Below are positions 14,701 to 18,998 of a stretch of 18,998 nt of DNA, in pieces (the stretch's first letter is position 1; every line of letters begins with the position of its first letter). This stretch comes from an uncultured Atopostipes sp. GTDB taxonomy: Bacteria; Bacillota; Bacilli; Lactobacillales; Carnobacteriaceae_A. The translations under genes and the position numbers were made by a program. The notes beneath the pieces are model-generated. The model was not told the origin of the DNA. It worked only from the letters and a program-made list of their open reading frames with translations, and did no database searches. Where the stretch lies: positions 1 through 18,998 of the forward strand of contig CAMYQS010000003.1 of assembly GCA_947296835.1 (NCBI GenBank). Direction: 5' to 3'.

Positions 14701-14718
14701 GTTAATGCGAACATTAAC
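14701..14718 (-). promoter_or_regulatory. UUCG-looped hairpin in the rpmH leader
   Basis: On the minus strand GTTAATG, TTCG, CATTAAC form a perfect 7-bp stem with a UUCG tetraloop, beginning about 15 bases after the predicted transcription start. No T run follows, so it is not a terminator. It could stabilise the 5' end of the rpmH mRNA or serve as a protein-binding site; the role is inference. Confidence 0.6.
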
Positions 14719-14739
14719 ATCTAGCGAACAGACCTTATA

Positions 14740-14768
14740 ATTTTATGAAAAAAACCTTGATTTGTCAA
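14740..14768 (-). promoter_or_regulatory. Strong promoter of the rpmH operon
   Basis: On the minus strand a perfect -35, TTGACA (14763-14768), is spaced 17 bases from TAAAAT (14740-14745), five of six to consensus. Transcription should begin near 14733, leaving a leader of about 85 bases. Confidence 0.88.
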
Positions 14769-14946
14769 TATAATTTAGAGTTTCATTCGCATTTTCATTG
14801 ACCGTAAGCTATTTTACACAATTTAACCATATTAATCAATGCCTATAACTATATATTTTTTACATTATATAGTAAATCAGCTTATTTTTTCGGTTTATTT
14901 TCAGTTTTTATGAAATAATAGCCAAAAATTTTTCTCCTTTCAAAAG

Positions 14947-15295
14947 ATATCCACACCCTAGAGCAAATAATTCTAAAAAAAGATTTCCCCATTTCAGTAA
15001 TAGTTTTCCACATGCCCTGTGAAGTACATATCCACATTTCAACATTATCCACAACGAAATTACACAAAATTTCGATGTTCACAGCCCCTGTATTAAGTTG
15101 TCCACTTATCCACAATTCCTGTTAATAAGTCTCAATAACTTTGATATGACAATATTCGTTTTTTGTGGATTACCCCCAGTTGTCAGTTTTTTTGTATTCC
15201 TAAAATATAGTTATGCACAGTCCACATCCACCTGTTGATAACTAATAAACAGCCTTTGGATTTAAATATTCACAATTTTACAAATCTGTGGAAAA
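14947..15295. other. oriC, rpmH-dnaA side: DnaA-box cluster
   Basis: Two perfect DnaA boxes TTATCCACA lie at 15045-15053 and 15106-15114. One-mismatch copies are at 14947-14955, 15004-15012, 15028-15036 and 15211-15219 (plus strand), and at 15164-15172, 15233-15241 and 15287-15295 (minus strand). Weaker variants occur at 15098-15106 and 15266-15274. The orientation switches from plus to minus towards dnaA. The rest of the 14769-15353 gap is AT-rich, and no real gene is present; a minus-strand open frame at 14882-15115 is chance. This is the upstream half of a bipartite Firmicute origin. Confidence 0.92.
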
Positions 15296-15317
15296 CTATT
15301 TCTAAACGTGCTAAAAT
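15289..15317 (+). promoter_or_regulatory. Probable dnaA promoter overlapping a DnaA box
   Basis: A TAAAAT -10 (15312-15317) lies 17 bases after TGGAAA (15289-15294), a poor -35. That -35 sits inside the minus-orientation DnaA box TGTGGAAAA (15287-15295). DnaA bound there would compete with polymerase, the classical autoregulatory layout. The -10 is good and the leader of about 30 bases is reasonable; the -35 is uncertain. Confidence 0.5.
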
Positions 15318-15353
15318 ATAAAGTGCTCATTATATTAGAGGGAGAGAAGCCAT

Positions 15354-16688
15354 GTGTTAGAGAATCAAAATGAAATTTGGATTTTTCTGAAGAATAAATT
15401 CAAAGAAGATCTTTCGAAGGTTAGCTTCGATACATGGATTGATAGTGCACAAGTTCTTTCCGTATCCAATCAGTTAATTACGATTAAGGTCCCAACAACT
15501 TTACATAAGGAATATTGGGAAAATCATCTCACAACAAAAATCGTGGAATATATCTATGAATACGCTGGTCAAGAGATTGTGCCACGCTTTGTTACAAAAG
15601 ATGAACAGGATCAACAAGAGATAGAAGAAGTTGAAACCTTAGAAGTTTCAAGTGCACAGAGTATAAATAGCCGATCGAGTGAATTAAATAGTAAATATAC
15701 TTTCGATACTTTTGTTATCGGAAAAGGAAACCAAATGGCCCACGCAGCTGCTTTAGTTGTCTCGGAAGAGCCGGGAACCATTTATAATCCGCTATTTTTC
15801 TATGGGGGAGTTGGGTTAGGTAAGACTCACCTTATGCACGCTATTGGACATCAGTACTTAAGTATCAATCCAGATAAAAATGTTAAATATGTATCAAGTG
15901 AGACCTTTGCGAATGACTTCATCAGCTCGATCCAAAATCGAAAACAAGAAGAATTTCGTAATAAATACCGTACCGTCGACTTACTATTAGTAGATGATAT
16001 TCAATTTTTTGCGGATAAAGAAGGGACGCAGGAAGAGTTCTTCCATACATTCAACGCGCTCTATGACGACCGTAAACAAATTGTTTTAACAAGTGATCGT
16101 CTGCCAAATGAAATTCCTAAAATGCAAGAACGGTTAGTGTCGCGTTTTGCATGGGGTCTTTCAGTCGATATTACACCGCCTGATTTAGAAACCCGTATTG
16201 CTATTTTACGTAAGAAGGCTGACGCTGAACGATTAGAACTGCCAAATGATACATTAAGTTACATTGCAGGACAGATCGATTCGAATATTCGAGAATTAGA
16301 AGGAGCATTGGTTCGTGTGCAAGCTTATGCGACGATGCAAAACAAAGAAATCACGACAGGACTTGCTGCTGATGCCTTGAAGAGTATGATCAAAGGCTAT
16401 GATAAAGAGATTTCAATTAGTCGCATCATGGATGAAGTAGCAAAATATTATCAAATTAAAGTAGAAGATATTAAAGGGAAGCGCCGTGTGAAAGAGATTG
16501 TAACACCTAGACAGATTGCAATGTACTTATCACGAGAGCTGACTGATGCTTCTTTTCCAAAGATTGGTAGTGAGTTTGGTGGGAAAGATCATACAACGGT
16601 CTTACATGCCCATGAGAAAATCACGAATTTAATCGAAGTTGACTCACAAACGAAACGTGAAATTAACGAATTAAAAGAAAAATTATAA
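15354..16688 (+). CDS. dnaA: Chromosomal replication initiator protein DnaA
   Basis: DnaA is the AAA+ initiator that binds the boxes on both sides of this gene and melts the origin. The 444 residues show domain I (about 1-80), a short domain II linker, Walker A GGVGLGKTH (151-159), Walker B LLVDDIQF (211-218), sensor I TSDR (246-249), arginine finger R264 in ERLVSRF, sensor II R313 and domain IV. The DNA-binding signature GGKDHTTVLHAH is at 409-420. The start is GTG 15354, nine bases after GGGAG; a TTG at 15357 would give the more usual MENQNEIW opening. An ATG at 15352 overlaps the start but is followed by TGT TAG, so it codes only two residues. DnaA boxes and a -10 precede it. Confidence 0.97.
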   Translation: MLENQNEIWIFLKNKFKEDLSKVSFDTWIDSAQVLSVSNQLITIKVPTTLHKEYWENHLTTKIVEYIYEYAGQEIVPRFVTKDEQDQQEIEEVETLEVSSAQSINSRSSELNSKYTFDTFVIGKGNQMAHAAALVVSEEPGTIYNPLFFYGGVGLGKTHLMHAIGHQYLSINPDKNVKYVSSETFANDFISSIQNRKQEEFRNKYRTVDLLLVDDIQFFADKEGTQEEFFHTFNALYDDRKQIVLTSDRLPNEIPKMQERLVSRFAWGLSVDITPPDLETRIAILRKKADAERLELPNDTLSYIAGQIDSNIRELEGALVRVQAYATMQNKEITTGLAADALKSMIKGYDKEISISRIMDEVAKYYQIKVEDIKGKRRVKEIVTPRQIAMYLSRELTDASFPKIGSEFGGKDHTTVLHAHEKITNLIEVDSQTKREINELKEKL

Positions 16689-16716
16689 AATCTTTTAAAA
16701 ACTTTTATCTTTGAGG

Positions 16717-16816
16717 TGTGGATAAGTTCAGAGTTAGACACATTTTCATCCACAAGTTATCCACAGTGGAAAACTCTGTCACTGCAACTGAATTTCGGTT
16801 ATCCACAGAATTCACA
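16717..16816. other. oriC, dnaA-dnaN side: DnaA-box cluster
   Basis: Perfect boxes lie at 16717-16725 (minus orientation), 16757-16765 and 16799-16807; TCATCCACA at 16746-16754 has one mismatch. A degenerate box GAATTCACA (16808-16816) abuts the last perfect one, exactly where the initiator is loaded next to the unwinding element. This matches the layout of the B. subtilis dnaA-dnaN incC region as I recall it. Confidence 0.93.
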
Positions 16817-16820
16817 GGCC

Positions 16821-16863
16821 CTACTACTATTACTATATTATTTATTAAATATAATTAATATAT
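16821..16863 (+). other. Origin unwinding element: DnaA-trios and AT tract
   Basis: After a GGCC spacer (16817-16820), five trinucleotides CTA CTA CTA TTA CTA (16821-16835) read on the complement 3' to 5' as GAT GAT GAT AAT GAT. This is the DnaA-trio pattern on which a DnaA filament forms on single strands. An almost pure A/T stretch to 16863 follows. Together with the boxes just before it, this is the likely site of first melting. Confidence 0.88.
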
Positions 16864-16911
16864 AGGCGCGCGTAAACGAATGACTTCTGAGACAAAAAAA
16901 TGAAATAATTA

Positions 16912-16920
16912 TGTTATACT
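16912..16920 (+). promoter_or_regulatory. Extended -10 promoter of dnaN
   Basis: TGTTATACT (16912-16920) is an extended -10 with TG one base ahead of TATACT. No good -35 is seen at the proper spacing. It leaves a leader of about 33 bases to the dnaN ATG. Confidence 0.55.
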
Positions 16921-16958
16921 AAATACGATAAAAACTTTGAAAAAGGAGAGCTGATAGA

Positions 16959-18113
16959 ATGAAATTTACGGTTAATCGTTTAGAGCTACTTAAAAAACTA
17001 AGAAATGTTCAATTAGCCATTTCAAATAAAACAACTATTCCAATACTGACTGGATTAAAATTAGAAGTTACTAAAACAAATCTAAAAATTACAGGAAGTA
17101 ATTCAGATATTTCAATTGAGTCTAAAATATTTGTAGAAGATGAAGTTGCAAATTTAGCAATTGAAGAAACTGGAAGTATTGTTTTACAACCAGCACGTTT
17201 CTTTGCAGATATTATTAATAAATTATCAGATGAAACATTTACTTTTGAAGTGAACACGCAATTACAAGCTTCAATTTCATCTGCGAATTCATTTTTCACG
17301 ATTAATGCATTAGATGCTGCAAGTTATCCATACTTACCTGAAATTGATACAAGTGAATCATTTAGTTTACCAGTCTTATTATTAAAACGAGTGATTGAAC
17401 AAACAGTTATTGCTGTATCCAAACATGAAAGTCGTCCAATCTTAACGGGTGTGAATTTCACAATCAAAGATGGCCAACTAAAAGCAGTAGCAACAGATAG
17501 TCACCGTCTAAGTCAGCGTATTATTCCTGTTGATGTACCGGAAGATCTATCTTTCCAAATTGTTATCCCTGGAAATAGCCTGACAGAACTTTCAAAAATC
17601 TTAACGGATGATATTGAAGAAGTTAGTGTAGCCATTGCGGATAACCAAATCTTATTTATGACTGAAGACACATATTTCTATTCTCGTTTACTTGAAGGAA
17701 ACTATCCTCAAACCGATCAGTTAATTCCTGGAGAGTCTTCAACACAAATTGAAGTAAATGTTCAAACACTAAAAGGTGCAGTAGGCCGTACGTCACTTTT
17801 ATCTCATGCAGGTAAAAACAACGTGATTAAATTATCAGTTGAAGAGGGTAATTTACAATTAACAAGTAACTCACCAGAAGTTGGATATGTTGAAGAAGAT
17901 GTTCCATTCGATGCATTAAATGGTGATGATATCGAGATTTCATTTAACCCAGACTACTTAAGAGATGCTTTAAACACTTTTGATGGTGGAACTGTTACTC
18001 TTAAATTAATTTCAACATTACGTCCATTCGTTATCGTGCCAAACGATTCAGAAGATGATCATAAATTTGTACAACTAATTACACCCATTCGAACATCAAC
18101 AGCGAATCGTTAA
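16959..18113 (+). CDS. dnaN: DNA polymerase III beta subunit (sliding clamp)
   Basis: DnaN is the homodimeric ring that tethers polymerase and other replication and repair proteins to DNA. The 384-residue protein begins MKFTVNRLELLKKLRNVQLA and shows the three repeated clamp domains, with KRVIEQTVIAVSKHESRPIL and ATDSHRLSQR in the middle. Its C-terminal core has FNPDYLRDALNTF. The usual C-terminus reads QLITPIRT, close to the family's LP-M/LPxRT ending. It is slightly longer than the 366-378 typical of the family. AAAGGAG lies eight bases before the ATG. It follows dnaA after the oriC half-site and ends at a strong terminator. Confidence 0.97.
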   Translation: MKFTVNRLELLKKLRNVQLAISNKTTIPILTGLKLEVTKTNLKITGSNSDISIESKIFVEDEVANLAIEETGSIVLQPARFFADIINKLSDETFTFEVNTQLQASISSANSFFTINALDAASYPYLPEIDTSESFSLPVLLLKRVIEQTVIAVSKHESRPILTGVNFTIKDGQLKAVATDSHRLSQRIIPVDVPEDLSFQIVIPGNSLTELSKILTDDIEEVSVAIADNQILFMTEDTYFYSRLLEGNYPQTDQLIPGESSTQIEVNVQTLKGAVGRTSLLSHAGKNNVIKLSVEEGNLQLTSNSPEVGYVEEDVPFDALNGDDIEISFNPDYLRDALNTFDGGTVTLKLISTLRPFVIVPNDSEDDHKFVQLITPIRTSTANR

Positions 18114-18141
18114 TTTTAAAAATAAAATAATAATATTGAAG

Positions 18142-18176
18142 ATAAGTGGATTTTACTAAAAATCCACTTATTTTTT
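18142..18176 (+). terminator. Rho-independent terminator after dnaN
   Basis: A perfect 13-bp stem, ATAAGTGGATTTT (18142-18154) with AAAATCCACTTAT (18159-18171), has a 4-base loop and runs into six T. Confidence 0.92.
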
Positions 18177-18270
18177 GTTTATAGGCATTATGCATTCTTT
18201 ATATCTTTTTTAACTAAAATACCTAAAAATTGAACACACGCCAAATTTAAGCCTAAAAACAGAGCTAAAA

Positions 18271-18299
18271 TTGATAATTACCTATTTTTTTGGTATAAT
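18271..18299 (+). promoter_or_regulatory. Promoter of yaaA-recF
   Basis: TTGATA (18271-18276) and a perfect TATAAT (18294-18299) are spaced by 17 bases, with TG ahead of the -10. The unusually strong boxes mean that yaaA-recF is transcribed independently of dnaN, as the terminator between them also implies. Confidence 0.85.
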
Positions 18300-18342
18300 T
18301 ATTAGGTATGAAAAATCAGTAAGTGATAAAGGAGCTTTTCCG

Positions 18343-18579
18343 ATGGATAGAACACAAATTGAAATAAGAGATACGTACATTACGCTAGGTCAATTCCTAA
18401 AATTAGCAGATTTGATCTCAAGTGGCGGCATGGCTAAGCCATTCTTGCAGCAAATGGAAGTATTCGTAAATGATGAATTAGAAAATCGTAGAGGGAAGAA
18501 ATTATACGATAACGATGTCGTCAGCATTACTAATATTGGTGAATTTGAGATTAAATCAAACGCTGAGTCAGGGAATTAA
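18343..18579 (+). CDS. yaaA: S4-domain RNA-binding protein YaaA
   Basis: A 78-residue S4-like RNA-binding protein, present between dnaN and recF in many Firmicutes. It contains TLGQFLKLADLISSGGMAKPFLQ and VFVNDELENRRGKKLYDNDVV, the S4 fold with its R-G-K loop. The start ATG at 18343 is fixed by AAAGGAG eight bases upstream; the longer open frame from 18271 lies within the promoter and is rejected. Its stop overlaps the recF ATG by one base (TAATG), so translation of recF is likely coupled. Its function is not established beyond RNA binding and possible ribosome association. Confidence 0.92.
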   Translation: MDRTQIEIRDTYITLGQFLKLADLISSGGMAKPFLQQMEVFVNDELENRRGKKLYDNDVVSITNIGEFEIKSNAESGN

Positions 18580-18916
18580 TGTATTTAGAAGACATTGAAT
18601 TACAGAATTATCGAAATTATGAGCAGACTGCATTAACTTTTTCATCGTCAATTAACGTTTTAATCGGAGAAAATGCTCAAGGTAAAACTAATTTAATTGA
18701 GAGTATTTATTTTTTAGCGATGTCAAGAAGCCATCGTACATCACGTGACCGCGAATTAATTCGTTGGGATAGTGATTTTGCGAAAGTAAAAGGATTGTTA
18801 AAAAAGAAATCACATTCGGTCCCACTAGAAATTATTTTGTCAAAACGTGGGAAACAAGCAAAATTAAATCACTTGGAACAGAAAAAGCTAAGTGATTATA
18901 TTGGGCAGCTGAATGT
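18579..18916 (+). CDS. recF: DNA replication and repair protein RecF, 3'-truncated
   Basis: RecF is the SMC-like ATPase that helps load RecA at single-strand gaps. The first 112 residues are normal: MYLEDIELQNYRNYEQ, Walker A GENAQGKTN (30-38), AMSRSHRTSRDREL and LNHLEQKKLSDYIGQLN. The gene would be about 370 residues, so two thirds are missing. After residue 112 the translation continues open to the window edge, but the residues there (beginning VCLINTSPSPP) do not resemble RecF, which should continue with an VLFAPEDL-type motif. The DNA coding them is adapter sequence (18917-18998), so only 18579-18916 should be used. The ATG overlaps the yaaA stop. Confidence 0.95.
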
Positions 18917-18998
18917 CTGTCTCATAAACACATCTCCGAGCCCACCACACAAGAGGCAATCGCGTAAGCAGTCAAGTGGATTAAAAAAAAAAAGACGG
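18917..18998 (+). other. Illumina Nextera adapter contamination at the contig end (not genomic)
   Basis: The bases follow the Nextera transposase adapter in register. CTGTCTC (18917-18923) is exact. The next 12 (18924-18935) match TTATACACATCT with two errors. CCGAGCCCAC is exact at 18936-18945, and the last five of that adapter have two errors (18946, 18948). Then AAGAGGCA (18951-18958) is in the index slot and equals, from memory, Nextera i7 index N711. At 18959-18982, 16 of 24 bases match the flow-cell primer ATCTCGTATGCCGTCTTC plus TGCTTG, and 11 A follow, as when a read runs past its insert. The rising error rate towards the end fits falling base quality. It was fused to recF by assembly and carries no biology. 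Confidence 0.96.

Noticed and set aside
14882..15115. A 77-codon minus-strand open frame in oriC
   Set aside because: It is made of DnaA boxes and AT-rich sequence, has no convincing ribosome site, and has a composition unlike a real protein.
18915..18998. A divergent Pro/Lys/Arg-rich C-terminus of RecF
   Set aside because: The underlying DNA is sequencing adapter, index and poly-A; the residues are an accident of the frame.
1..18998. CRISPR arrays, insertion sequences, tRNA or rRNA genes
   Set aside because: I saw no spaced direct repeats, transposase, tRNA-like fold or rRNA segment. Apart from the adapter, the window is ordinary core chromosome.

Overview
The window is a piece of a low-GC Gram-positive chromosome built around the replication origin. 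The order rpmH-rnpA-yidC-jag on the minus strand, then oriC, then dnaA-dnaN-yaaA-recF on the plus strand is the classical Firmicute origin block. Mevalonate-pathway genes (HMG-CoA reductase, HMG-CoA synthase, acetoacetyl-CoA thiolase), a YidC with a lipobox and a YtxH-like protein point to Lactobacillales. A Carnobacteriaceae-like organism is my best guess, but genus cannot be fixed from sequence alone.

Layout. 1-2256 (plus strand): the 3' part of HMG-CoA reductase, mscL and a membrane-anchored metallophosphoesterase. 2421-4850 (minus): an mvaS-thiolase operon ending in a strong terminator. 5001-5640 (plus): a YtxH-like stress protein with a CcpA-type palindrome inside its promoter, ending in a terminator shared with the gene facing it. 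5649-8954 (minus): mnmE-mnmG, the tRNA wobble-uridine modification pair. 8955-9474: a 520-base stretch with no credible protein gene but several hairpins, one of them a terminator-like structure on the minus strand. 9475-9882 (minus): a CspA-type cold-shock gene with a roughly 120-base leader. 9935-11989 (minus): folC, a MaoC-like hotdog protein and a DUF4282-like membrane protein in one operon, whose promoter overlaps the jag terminator. 11985-14768 (minus): rpmH, an internal terminator, rnpA, yidC and jag, driven by a near-consensus promoter.

14947-16863 is the bipartite oriC. Two clusters of DnaA boxes flank dnaA. The dnaA-dnaN cluster ends in a textbook unwinding element: a box, a short GC spacer, five DnaA-trios and a long AT tract. 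dnaN, yaaA and the start of recF follow, with their own promoters and a terminator after dnaN.

The most important anomaly is technical. From about 18917 to the end, the sequence is not genomic. It reads as an error-rich Illumina Nextera adapter, an 8-base index, flow-cell primer and a poly-A run, fused to recF at a contig end. The apparent RecF tail there is an artefact. I did not find a convincing new defence, mobile or biosynthetic system. The most interesting biological leads are the hairpin-rich gap upstream of mnmE, the terminator inside rpmH-rnpA, and the decoy AUG overlapping the dnaA start.
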